Assembly (NCBI RefSeq): GCF_022803015.1
Contig: NZ_JAFKON010000001.1
Location: 930,001 to 994,000, forward strand
Reading direction: 5' to 3'
From: Arthrobacter humicola
GTDB lineage: Bacteria > Actinomycetota > Actinomycetes > Actinomycetales > Micrococcaceae
DNA: 64,000 nt
In this document: positions 37,121-45,276 of the stretch, piece by piece
Numbering within the stretch: the stretch's first letter is position 1
Layout: each line of letters opens with the position of its first letter
Notes under the pieces: generated by a model
The model's input: the letters and a program-made list of their open reading frames with translations, nothing else
Told to the model about the DNA's origin: nothing
Database searches by the model: none
Made by a program: the position numbers and the translations under genes

Positions 37121-38524
37121 TCAGCCCACGCGGGCGAGCGCCGCGGCGAGCAGGGTCGTGGAGCGGGCAGGGTGGTAGGGAACGGTAAGGCACCGGCCTC
37201 CCCAGCTCTCCACCAAGGCGGACTCGGGCAGTTGTTCTGCGTCGTAGTCACCGCCCTTCACCCAGATGTCCGGGCGCAGCCGTTCAAGGCACCGTTCCGG
37301 GGTGTCCTCGTCAAACACCACTACGGCGTCCACGCTTTCGAGGGAAAGCAGCAGCTCGGACCTGTCGTGTTCGCCCATGATGGGACGGCTTGCCCCCTTG
37401 ATGCGGCGGGCCGAGGCATCTGAGTTCAGGCAGACGACGAGGCAGTCGCCCAGGGCTCTGGCTGCTGCGAGGGTGCGGGCGTGTCCGGCGTGCAGGATGT
37501 CGAAGCACCCGCCGGTCGCAACCACGGTTCCACCGTTTTGCCGCACCCTGCGGACCCAGTCCAGCGGGTCAGTTTCCTGTACCGGGAAGGGAAGTGGCGG
37601 AGGCGCCGACGCCAGGGCGGCAACGCCGCCTGTAGCCAGGAATGAAGAGGCCTCGCTGACCGCTCGACGGCAGGAATCTTCGAGCCCCCCTCCGGCCATA
37701 AGGTGGACCGCCAGACTGGCCGCGAGCTTGTCGCCCGCACCGCAAGCATCAGCCACAGCGGTCCGCGGCGCCGGGAGCTGAACAGGCGCGGGTGACGACT
37801 CCCGTACGAGGGTCGCTCCCTGTCCGCCCTGTGTGACGAGGACGGCCCTGCTGCGCCAATGCCGCAACAGCTTGCCCGCGAGTTCACCGGTCCCCGCCAT
37901 CGAGTCCGTCCCTGCCTCCGGGAACGGAGCCGCCGACTCCCTGGCCCTCAGGGCGGCCGCGATGTTGGAGGCCTCGGAGTGGTTTGGTGTCACGACGGCG
38001 ACCCCTGGAACAGGATCGGCTCCGGCCGGGTGCGGATCCCAGATGACGGGGATGTCCCGGGCGAGGCGTTCGAGTGCAGTGCGCAGGGCACGGTTCGATG
38101 TCAGGCCGCGGCCGTAGTCCGCCACGACCACGGCCCCGGCTCCCTCCAGTGCCTGGAGCATGTCTGGCGTCACTTCCGGCAGGGGCCGGCACTGGCAACC
38201 TTCGTCAAACCGGGCCACCGGGTGCCCTCCTGCCCGAAGGCGGGTCTTGACCGGGGTCGGCGCTCCTGACGGGCCGGCGACCACGGTGATGCCGCTCAGC
38301 TGTTCCAGAAGCCGATGGCCTGGTTCGTCCCGGCCGAGTGCGGTCACGAGGCACACCTGGTGGCCGTCATTGCTCAGCATCCGGGCCACGAGCCCGGCAC
38401 CCCCGGCTCTCGCTCTGACGGCCGCGACGTCCACGACGGGCACCGGCCCGTCCGGGCAGAGCCGGGTCGCCGAACCGTCAAGGTCAACGTCGAGCAGCAC
38501 GTCACCCACCACCGCGATCGTCAT
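37121..38524 (-). CDS. HldE/RfaE-type bifunctional kinase/nucleotidyltransferase, copy 2
   Basis: 467 residues from ATG 38524, in ATGA overlap with gmhA. PfkB domain (about 1-300): ARAGGAGLVARML and the catalytic ADACGAGDKLAAS. Nucleotidyltransferase domain (about 325-460): ATGGCFDILHAGHARTL and KGGDYDAEQLPES. The order is the same as in copy 1, but the two proteins differ widely, so they may use different sugar phosphates, nucleotides or anomers, or one may be regulatory. Member of the six-gene overlapping chain. Confidence 0.85.
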   Translation of the reverse strand: MTIAVVGDVLLDVDLDGSATRLCPDGPVPVVDVAAVRARAGGAGLVARMLSNDGHQVCLVTALGRDEPGHRLLEQLSGITVVAGPSGAPTPVKTRLRAGGHPVARFDEGCQCRPLPEVTPDMLQALEGAGAVVVADYGRGLTSNRALRTALERLARDIPVIWDPHPAGADPVPGVAVVTPNHSEASNIAAALRARESAAPFPEAGTDSMAGTGELAGKLLRHWRSRAVLVTQGGQGATLVRESSPAPVQLPAPRTAVADACGAGDKLAASLAVHLMAGGGLEDSCRRAVSEASSFLATGGVAALASAPPPLPFPVQETDPLDWVRRVRQNGGTVVATGGCFDILHAGHARTLAAARALGDCLVVCLNSDASARRIKGASRPIMGEHDRSELLLSLESVDAVVVFDEDTPERCLERLRPDIWVKGGDYDAEQLPESALVESWGGRCLTVPYHPARSTTLLAAALARVG

Positions 38525-39240
38525 CGCCTGCCCCGTTGCTGCTGGTCGTGCCGGTCCAGTCGATGGATCTCGGCGTCGAACGCCCGACACATTGCGTGCA
38601 AGGCGATCAGATGGCACTCCTGGACGTTGGCTGCGGGCCCGTCGATGGCAATCGCTTCATCGCAACTGAGCGACAGGGGGTTCGGCCCCCGGCCGGTCAT
38701 AGCCCACGTCGTGACGCCCACCCGGGCGGCAGCCTCGGCCGCGCGGAGGAGGTTGGGGCTTTTTCCGCTTGTAGACAGCAGCATCAGGATGTCCCGGGGG
38801 CGGCCGTGCGCCCGCACTTGCCGGGCGTACAGCTCCTCGAAGCCGTAATCATTGGCGATGGCTGTCACCGCGGAGGTCTCGGCGTGCAGCGAAATGGCGG
38901 AGAACGGCGCCCTTTCGGCGTCGAAACGTCCCACCAGCTCGGCCGTGAGATGCTGGGCCTCCGCCGCGGAACCGCCGTTCCCGGCGGCAAGCAGGCGGTT
39001 TCCGCCCAGCAGCCGCCGGGCAAGTTCCTCGCCCCAGGCAGCCAGTGTCGGGGACTGGCTCAGTAACGATTCCAGGGACGGCAACACACATCCCAGGTGC
39101 GCCTGGACTGCTGCGACCGAGTCAGGACGAGTCTTGGTGTCCGCGCTTTCGCCACCATGAACCGCTGACGACACCAGGCCGGCCCACGGGACCGATCGGG
39201 ATGTGATTTGTGCCTGCGTAAGCGGCGGCTCGATAGTCAC
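38521..39240 (-). CDS. gmhA: Sedoheptulose 7-phosphate isomerase (GmhA-type SIS protein)
   Basis: 239 residues from GTG 39240 (GTGA overlap with the GT4 gene). SIS-domain signature GNGGSAAEAQHLTAELVGRF (about residues 87-106), LLSTSGKSPNLLRA (about 152-165) and C-terminal HLIALHAMCRAFDAEI match phosphoheptose isomerases. It would convert sedoheptulose 7-phosphate to D-glycero-D-manno-heptose 7-phosphate, the first step of the heptose pathway. There is a ~45-residue N-terminal extension beyond the usual ~195. Confidence 0.86.
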   Translation of the reverse strand: MTIEPPLTQAQITSRSVPWAGLVSSAVHGGESADTKTRPDSVAAVQAHLGCVLPSLESLLSQSPTLAAWGEELARRLLGGNRLLAAGNGGSAAEAQHLTAELVGRFDAERAPFSAISLHAETSAVTAIANDYGFEELYARQVRAHGRPRDILMLLSTSGKSPNLLRAAEAAARVGVTTWAMTGRGPNPLSLSCDEAIAIDGPAANVQECHLIALHAMCRAFDAEIHRLDRHDQQQRGRR

Positions 39241-40517
39241 AGCACTGCTCCTTCCGCGGCGTGCACTTGGCCGGCGGCGCCCAGCCGCCGGGCCGTAGCG
39301 TTTCCGGTGAGGGTCTGCAGATAGGCCTTCTCAGTCTCGGCCGCCACCCGGTCCCAGCTGTAGCGGGCCCGTGCGCGCTGCTGGCCTGCGCGGCCCAGCT
39401 CCTCCCGCAGCCCCTTATCGGACAGCAGCCGGGCGAGCGCAGCAGCGGTGGCCCCGGGGTCCAAAGGCGGAACGTGCAGGCCAGTGCCGCCGTCCACTAC
39501 GGTGTCCCTGAGGCCGCCCACGGCCGAGGCGACCACCGGGACGCCGCAAGCCATGGCTTCGAGGGGCACGATGCCGAACGGTTCGTACCACGGCGTACAC
39601 GCGACGGCGTCTGCGCTGCGGAAGATCTCCGGCATGGCCTCCCGGGGCACTTGTCCACGGAAGATGACGTGCTCCCGGACACCGAGTTCCGCAGCGATGG
39701 CCAGCAGGCGGCGGGCTTCGGCGTCTGACTCAGTCGCTGTGGCATCGCCTCCGCCGCCAACGATCAGGAGTTCGACGTCGGCAAATCCGGCGTCCATCAG
39801 CAGCGGCAGTGCCCGGATGACCACGTCGACGCCCTTTCGGGGCACAAGACGTCCGACAGACAGGATTCGGTGGGTCCTGTTGCGTTTGTCGGCGGGTCCG
39901 GAACCGGTAAAGAGATCCAGATCGACCCCGCATGGGGCTATCGAGATCTTCTCCGGAGGAATCCCCATCGCTTTGAGCTCGAAGGCTTCGTCGGAGCACG
40001 TGGCGATGATCCGGTCCGCACCTTGGCCGACAGACGGCTCCAGCCATTGCCTCTCAACGGGGCTGGTGTCCGCTCGGCCCTGATGGCGGCGTTTGACTGT
40101 GCCGAGGGCGTGGAAGGTCTGGAGCACCGGGAGGTGGGCGCTGCCGCCCGGCTTGCGCCGCGCCGCGTCAAGTGCTGCCACGCCGGACATCCAGAAGTGC
40201 CCGTGCACCAGATCAGGTGGGCGCCGCTCCCAATCGCGTGCCAATCCGTTCGCCAGCTCCCCCATGAAGGGAAGGAGTTCGTCCTTGGGTACCGGAATTG
40301 ATGGGCCGGCCTGGACGTGGACCACTTCCAGCCGCGGGGAGATCCGGACCCTGCCCGGCAGGTCCGCTGAGTCCCGCCTGGTGTACACCGTGACGTTGTG
40401 GCCGCGCCTCGCCAGGGCGGCCGACAGGGCCGCCACGTGGACGTTCTGCCCACCTGCATCAACTCCGCCGAGGGCGGCCAGGGGGCTGGCGTGCTCGGAA
40501 ACCATTGAAACTTTCAC
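39237..40517 (-). CDS. GT4-family glycosyltransferase
   Basis: 426 residues from GTG 40517. N-terminal HASPLAALGGVDAGGQNVHV with the glycine-rich GT-B motif; C-terminal GT4 domain with SVGRLVPRKGVDVVIRALPL and the EX7E-type motif E-P-F-G-I-V-P-L-E-A-M-A. The sequence is like actinobacterial glycosyltransferases related to MshA and sucrose-phosphate synthase. In this context it would extend or prime the heptose-containing glycan; donor and acceptor are unknown. Confidence 0.85.
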   Translation of the reverse strand: MKVSMVSEHASPLAALGGVDAGGQNVHVAALSAALARRGHNVTVYTRRDSADLPGRVRISPRLEVVHVQAGPSIPVPKDELLPFMGELANGLARDWERRPPDLVHGHFWMSGVAALDAARRKPGGSAHLPVLQTFHALGTVKRRHQGRADTSPVERQWLEPSVGQGADRIIATCSDEAFELKAMGIPPEKISIAPCGVDLDLFTGSGPADKRNRTHRILSVGRLVPRKGVDVVIRALPLLMDAGFADVELLIVGGGGDATATESDAEARRLLAIAAELGVREHVIFRGQVPREAMPEIFRSADAVACTPWYEPFGIVPLEAMACGVPVVASAVGGLRDTVVDGGTGLHVPPLDPGATAAALARLLSDKGLREELGRAGQQRARARYSWDRVAAETEKAYLQTLTGNATARRLGAAGQVHAAEGAVL

Positions 40518-41530
40518 TGGTTCTTCCCTTCTTGAGTTGGACTAAGGAGCCGGCCGGTGCGGAAGCGCGGGTCGGTCACATCCCCCAGCAGGACATCCCA
40601 GGCAGCGAGGAAGGCCTGGAGGCCATACCGGTCCAAGGCCACTTCGCGGGCAATGTCACCACGCCGTCTTGCTTCCTGCGGGTCCTCGATGAGCACCCTC
40701 GCGGTGCGCACGAGTTCGTCGACGTCGGTTGAGATCGCTCCCGCTTCCGGCGGCAGTGCGCGTATCGCCTCTGTCGTCGCCAGCGCTACTGCGGGCATGC
40801 CGAGGTGCATGGCCTCGAGAAGTGCCAGGCCAAGAGAGGTCCAGCGGAAGGGGTGGAGGTAGACGCGGCAACGGGACATTTCCCGGTGCAGCTCGGGCGT
40901 GGGCAGATCTCCGCAGATCGTGAGCCTTTGGGGCGGCAACGCGACGGCGGCCCGCAACCCGTTGGCGCCCATGCCAAATACCCGCAAGGGCGCCGCCGCA
41001 GTAAAGCGGTCCAGGAGGTCCGAGCCGGTCACCCGCCACCGCCGGACGGGCTCGTTGATGACGGCTGCCAGCTCCGGAATCTCCCCGGTGTAGGTATGCC
41101 CGGGATCAGGGATGCCGTGCTCAATCACGAGCGTGGGCGCGGCGCCGTTATCCCAGAACAGTTCATTGAAATGCGTGACGTGGACTATGGGGATGAACTG
41201 CTGGTCTGCCAGCGGATGCACCGAATTCGGCACGTTCCCCTTGGGTGTGTTGTGCTCTACATAGGCTGCCGGCAGGTCTTTCCCGGGCCGTCGGCCCAAG
41301 ACGCGGGTCACCTCGCCCAGTTCCTCCGGCCGTTGCAGCACCACAGCATCCACACTGTCGGCATCAAGGTCGTCGAGCCGGACTTCGCGGACAGAGGTCG
41401 GCCAGGGCCGGCCTGCCCGGCCCATACCCCATGGCCCCCGTTCGGGCAGGACCGGCAGGAGGTACTCATGGGCGCCGCGGACGAACGCGTCCGTCCAGGA
41501 TCCATGTACGTGCCAGAGCAGGATTCTCAT
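40514..41530 (-). CDS. Glycosyltransferase, GT-B fold
   Basis: 338 residues from ATG 41530 (MRILLWHVHGSWTDAFVRGA), ATGA-coupled to the gene upstream. GT4-like C-terminal region: LTICGDLPTPELHREMSRCR and LHPFRWTSLGLALLEAMHLG, where the ...LGLALLEAM segment takes the position of the EX7E nucleotide-sugar motif. N-terminal half is less conserved. Expected substrate is unknown; it belongs to the heptose cluster by overlap and strand. Confidence 0.75.
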   Translation of the reverse strand: MRILLWHVHGSWTDAFVRGAHEYLLPVLPERGPWGMGRAGRPWPTSVREVRLDDLDADSVDAVVLQRPEELGEVTRVLGRRPGKDLPAAYVEHNTPKGNVPNSVHPLADQQFIPIVHVTHFNELFWDNGAAPTLVIEHGIPDPGHTYTGEIPELAAVINEPVRRWRVTGSDLLDRFTAAAPLRVFGMGANGLRAAVALPPQRLTICGDLPTPELHREMSRCRVYLHPFRWTSLGLALLEAMHLGMPAVALATTEAIRALPPEAGAISTDVDELVRTARVLIEDPQEARRRGDIAREVALDRYGLQAFLAAWDVLLGDVTDPRFRTGRLLSPTQEGKNQ

Positions 41531-42603
41531 GGGTGACGCACCTTTCGGCGGGTGGATAGCGAGGACACGCCGCCGATCAGTCGTTCCACTGCATCCACGA
41601 GCTGTTCGGGAGCCACAGTCGACAGGCAAGGATGGCCCGGGACCGGGCACTCAGTGGCACGGCTGAGTTTGCAAGGTGCGTTCTGGTCGCCGAGGATCTC
41701 CAGGGGCGCGCCGTAGGGGGCCCATCGGATCGCGGGCACCACGGGCGAGAACAGGCATGCCACCGGTGTACCCAGAGCGGCGGCGAGGTGAGCGGGCCCT
41801 GTGTTTCCGGTAACCAGGGCTTCGGCTCCGGCAAGCACACCGGCTAGGGCCCTCAGGTCCGTGCGGCCGCCCAGGTCCAAGGCGGATGGGCCGGCGACTG
41901 TTGCCGTCAGGCCCGTTTCTCCGGGCCCTCCTGTCACCACTACCCGGTGTCCTGCCCCTTCGAGCAGTTCTACGGCCGCGGCGTGATGCAACGGGGGCCA
42001 CGCCCGTGCGGAGGCGGACGCCCCGGGGTGGACCACGACATAGGGCTCCTCCCCCACCAGATCCCGGACATCGGGATAATCCTGCACCCGGAGCTTCCCG
42101 GAATCTCCGCGGGGCAAGGTAAAGCCAGCTGCCTGGGCGATGCCGAGCGCACGTTCGGCTTCAGGCTGGTCTTCGGGAAAATCCTCACCGGGCCTGAGCC
42201 GAACGTCCATCAGAGTGCCGGCATAATCCACTGAAGCTCCCGTGATCCGTCCGACTCCGGCAAGCCGCAGCAACAAGGCCAGCGGCAAGGGAGACTGATG
42301 GAAGGAAGTCAAAATGACGGCCTCGGTGACCCTGGAGTCCCTCACGAACGATGTCAGGGCTTCCAGATGGGGCCCAGCTACTCGTGGAGCAGGCTTCACG
42401 ATCCACGGGCAACTCCAGCTGTAGACCTCGGACACGCCAGGCAGGAGGGACGCAGCTGGTTCTCCTTGGGGGCCACATAACAGGATGACATCGTTCGGCG
42501 CCCCGCCATCCGGATGACGTCCGTGCGCGACTGCGCGGATCGCTGGCCCCGCCAGCAGGACATCGCCGACCCCGTCCAGCCGAGCCACCAGGACGCGGCT
42601 CAC
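41527..42603 (-). CDS. GT9 (heptosyltransferase-type) glycosyltransferase
   Basis: 358 residues from GTG 42603, chosen because it gives the same 4-base GTGA overlap with the gmhB stop that every other junction in this operon shows; an ATG 39 bases earlier would overlap 43 bases. VLVARLDGVGDVLLAGPAIR (residues 4-23) and VVHPGASASARAWPP, with TGNTGPAHLAAALGTPVACL, are the GT9 landmarks. A late C-P-V-P-G-H-P-C-L motif is typical of bacterial heptosyltransferases. Confidence 0.84.
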   Translation of the reverse strand: MSRVLVARLDGVGDVLLAGPAIRAVAHGRHPDGGAPNDVILLCGPQGEPAASLLPGVSEVYSWSCPWIVKPAPRVAGPHLEALTSFVRDSRVTEAVILTSFHQSPLPLALLLRLAGVGRITGASVDYAGTLMDVRLRPGEDFPEDQPEAERALGIAQAAGFTLPRGDSGKLRVQDYPDVRDLVGEEPYVVVHPGASASARAWPPLHHAAAVELLEGAGHRVVVTGGPGETGLTATVAGPSALDLGGRTDLRALAGVLAGAEALVTGNTGPAHLAAALGTPVACLFSPVVPAIRWAPYGAPLEILGDQNAPCKLSRATECPVPGHPCLSTVAPEQLVDAVERLIGGVSSLSTRRKVRHP

Positions 42604-43154
42604 GAGGCGGCCCGTCCGGATGGTGCCTTCATCAAAAGGCACAACGCGGAACGAAGATCCACAGCGACCTCTGGAGCAGCGTCAACTTCCGCCGGTCGTG
42701 TCAGGGGCGTGGGGACCATGACGCCGCGGGCACCCGCCGCGCGGGCCGCCTCAACGTCAGCTCCAATGTCGCCAATGTACGCGGCCTCGGCGGTAGTGAT
42801 TCCCAACCGGCGGCACGCCCCGCAAATCATGAAGGGTGCCGGCTTCCGGCAGTAGCAGCCGTCCTCGGGCCGGTGCGGACACAGTTCCCAGACATCGAAT
42901 CGTCCCAGGAGCTGCTCAACCCGAAGATTGACCGCTGCAACCTGCTCCGTGGTCAGGATCCCGCGGCCTATCCCCGATTGGTTGCTCACGACGCCTACGG
43001 CAATTCCCATGGACCGAAGGGTTTGCAGCACGTCCCTGGCGTGAGGCATCGGTTCCACCAACTTGGGATCGCCATTGTATGGCACGTCACGGATCAGGGT
43101 GCCGTCCCGATCGAACAGTACGGCCCTCAGCGGTGGTCGGGCAAAAGGTCCCAT
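42600..43154 (-). CDS. gmhB: D-glycero-D-manno-heptose 1,7-bisphosphate phosphatase
   Basis: 184 residues from ATG 43154. HAD-IIIA phosphatase with motif I FDRDGTL (D15, D17), SNQSGIGRG (about 57-65) and the GmhB zinc site C92-x-H94 ... C100-x-C102 within LCPHRPEDGCYCRKPAP, then YIGDIGADVEAA as motif IV. This zinc site separates GmhB from other HAD phosphatases. It removes the C7 phosphate of heptose 1,7-bisphosphate between the two HldE reactions. First gene of the minus-strand operon; divergent from the GT9 gene at 43252. Confidence 0.9.
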   Translation of the reverse strand: MGPFARPPLRAVLFDRDGTLIRDVPYNGDPKLVEPMPHARDVLQTLRSMGIAVGVVSNQSGIGRGILTTEQVAAVNLRVEQLLGRFDVWELCPHRPEDGCYCRKPAPFMICGACRRLGITTAEAAYIGDIGADVEAARAAGARGVMVPTPLTRPAEVDAAPEVAVDLRSALCLLMKAPSGRAAS

Positions 43155-43251
43155 AAGTGCCTTGTTCCCCGATATCAGTCCAGCTAAACGCCCGGCGGGT
43201 CCATCTCCGGACTAAAATCCGAAATCAGGCGAACTCGGAAGGGCGGCCACG

Positions 43252-44199
43252 ATGGGCGGATTTCGAGAAGATGGAAGGCCGGTACTGCTGGTCCTACGGG
43301 CGCTGCAGCTCGGCGATCTGCTGGTTGCCGTCCCGGCCCTGCACGCCCTGAGCCGCGCGTACCCCAACCACCGCCGGCTGTACGCGGCACCGAGCTGGCT
43401 CGGCGAGGCGGTAGAGCTGGTCGGGGGTTTTGAACTGTTGACGGCGGAAGGGCTAAATGAGCCACTGGCACTGAAACCCGGGAGCGTGGACGTTGCGGTA
43501 AACCTCCACGGCCGCGGCCCCGAGAGCCAATCCCGGATTGAAGCGCTCCTGGCCACCCGGGTGATCGCCCACGAAGCGGGCGCCGGTGCTGGTTCCGGGC
43601 CGGCTTGGGTGGAGGGCATCCACCAGCGCGAACGCTGGACGCGGCTACTGCAATGGCATGGAATCGACGCCGACGCCGAGGATCTGCGCCTGGCCGCCCC
43701 GGCCGTCCCGACGCCGCAGCCGGGGGCCACAGTGGTCCATGTGGGCGCTGCCTACGGCAGCCGGTTGTGGCCTGCCGGACGGTTCGCCGAGGTTGCTGGA
43801 CTCCTGCGGGACGCCGGGCACAGCGTGCTCTTCACAGGCAGCGCCGCGGAGCGGGGCCGCGCCTCGGAAGTTGCCAGCGGGGCCGGGTTCCGGGCCGATG
43901 CCGTCCTTGCAGGCCGCCAACCGCTGGGGGAATTCGCGGCTCTGATTGCCGGCGCCCGCCTGGTCATCTCGGCTGACACGGGTGCGGCCCACCTCGCGTC
44001 GGCCTACGGGCGGCCCTCCGTTGTGCTCTTCGGGCCAGCCACGCCGGCGGAATGGGGCCCCCCGCCGGGGCCGCACATCACCTTGACCAAAGCCGAACTG
44101 CGGCGCGGCGACCCCTTTGCCGGGGACCCGGATCCTGCGCTTTTGGGTGTCTCTGTTCACGATGTGCTCGAAGCGGTCCGTGGGCTGGGGTTGCTCTGA
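43252..44199 (+). CDS. GT9 (heptosyltransferase-type) glycosyltransferase
   Basis: 315 residues from ATG 43252 with GGAAGGG upstream. LLVLRALQLGDLLVAVPALH (residues 12-31), VVHVGAAYGSRLWPAGRFAE and SADTGAAHLASAYGRPSVVL are the conserved GT9 segments. Third heptosyltransferase-type gene of the region, transcribed away from gmhB. Its 3' end overlaps the sigma factor gene on the other strand by 43 bases. Confidence 0.84.
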   Translation: MGGFREDGRPVLLVLRALQLGDLLVAVPALHALSRAYPNHRRLYAAPSWLGEAVELVGGFELLTAEGLNEPLALKPGSVDVAVNLHGRGPESQSRIEALLATRVIAHEAGAGAGSGPAWVEGIHQRERWTRLLQWHGIDADAEDLRLAAPAVPTPQPGATVVHVGAAYGSRLWPAGRFAEVAGLLRDAGHSVLFTGSAAERGRASEVASGAGFRADAVLAGRQPLGEFAALIAGARLVISADTGAAHLASAYGRPSVVLFGPATPAEWGPPPGPHITLTKAELRRGDPFAGDPDPALLGVSVHDVLEAVRGLGLL

Positions 44200-44927
44200 G
44201 ATTCCGTTTCCGTGAGCCGCCGCTGCAGTTGCACGAGCACCCGTGAGAGCCGGCGCGAGATTTGCATCTGCGACACTCCAAATCTCCTGCCCAACTCCGT
44301 TTGGCTCTCCCCGCAAAAATAGCGCCGGTACAAGAGCGCCCTCTCCGGGGCGGAGAGCTCGGCGATGACCCGGGTCAGGCACATCACCTCCTCAAGCCGC
44401 TCAAATCCCGGCTCCTGCACCGCCGGTTCTTCCGCGGCCGGCGGTGCGTCACCGCGGCCGTCGGAACTATCGAGCGAATCGGGGCGCATGCTGGAAACAG
44501 CTGCCGCTGCCTCCAGGACGGACTCGACCGTTACACCAAGTTCCCGCGCCAGCTCCGCAGGAGTGGGGGTGCGGCCGAGGGTCTGCGCCAGGGCCGGCTC
44601 AGTGCGCAGGAGTTCGGCACGGAGGAGCTGTATGCGCCGCGGGGGGCGGACGACCCAGCAGCGGTCGCGCAGATAGCGTTTCAATTCCCCGGTGATGGTG
44701 GGGGCGGCAAAACCCGGGAAGGTGGTGCCTCTGGATTCGTCGAACGCCCTAGCCGCCTTGACGAGTCCCAGATAGGCCACCTGGATCAGGTCTTCCCGCT
44801 CGTGGCCCCGGCCGGCGAAGCGTGCCGCCAGGGACTCAGCGAGATCCAAGTAATCAAGGACAAGCCGGTTCTCGAAAGCCTGGCGGATCTGCCCGTGCGG
44901 GGCCGGAATTTTCCTGGAGTCAGCCAT
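44157..44927 (-). CDS. SigB/SigF-subfamily RNA polymerase sigma factor
   Basis: 256 residues from ATG 44927, with AAAGGGA nine bases upstream. Region 2 HEREDLIQVAYLGLVKAARA (core binding and -10 recognition), region 3 with PTPAELARELGVTVESVLEA, and region 4 LGRRFGVSQMQISRRLSRVL (-35 helix-turn-helix) give the group 3 layout (stress/sporulation type). No anti-sigma or anti-anti-sigma genes are seen in the window. A SigF-type promoter is present before hldE copy 1, about 9 kb away, so this factor could control the heptose locus. Confidence 0.87.
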   Translation of the reverse strand: MADSRKIPAPHGQIRQAFENRLVLDYLDLAESLAARFAGRGHEREDLIQVAYLGLVKAARAFDESRGTTFPGFAAPTITGELKRYLRDRCWVVRPPRRIQLLRAELLRTEPALAQTLGRTPTPAELARELGVTVESVLEAAAAVSSMRPDSLDSSDGRGDAPPAAEEPAVQEPGFERLEEVMCLTRVIAELSAPERALLYRRYFCGESQTELGRRFGVSQMQISRRLSRVLVQLQRRLTETESQSNPSPRTASSTS

Positions 44928-45276
44928 GTCAGTGGTCCCTTTGAACATGGATTCTGGTCTAGCCCGTGGCAGGACTTAGAAGCAGGAAAACATAAGTCTA
45001 CTTATAATTCAATGCCCCTTCCTTCTCGAGTCCTTTCTCGGAACCCCCGAGGCGCGAAACACAGCAGTGGGATGCCAGGACGGGCTCTTCGGAAAACACT
45101 GGACTGCTGCCAAGCATGCTGATAAATCTGGTGCTCGGGTCGATGTTTCTACATGGGGACCCGCACTTCAATGGCCGCGTGGTCTCGCCACCAGCCGGGG
45201 CGGCTGGCTGTGCCGGGTCCGGCAACTGCAGGGGTACCGCTCCTAACGTGCGGGGCAGCTGAACAGGAGGATGAGA
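44928..45276. other. Intergenic region between divergent sigma factor and molybdopterin oxidoreductase genes
   Basis: 349 bases without a supported gene. A palindrome ATAAGT-CT-ACTTAT lies at 44992-45005 in an AT-rich patch close to the sigma gene start and is the only clear operator-like element. AGGAGG at 45265-45270 is the ribosome site of the oxidoreductase. GGGTAC at 45232-45237 resembles a SigF -10, but no GTTT is in place upstream. Confidence 0.6.

Noticed and set aside
33284..44199. Heptose locus as an LPS core cluster from a Gram-negative source
   Set aside because: Gene order, GC content and GTG/overlap style match the rest of the window and no lipid A, Kdo or O-antigen genes are present; no mobile element flanks it.
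45232..45237. GGGTAC as a SigF-type -10 before the molybdopterin oxidoreductase
   Set aside because: No GTTT-like sequence at 15-17 bases upstream.
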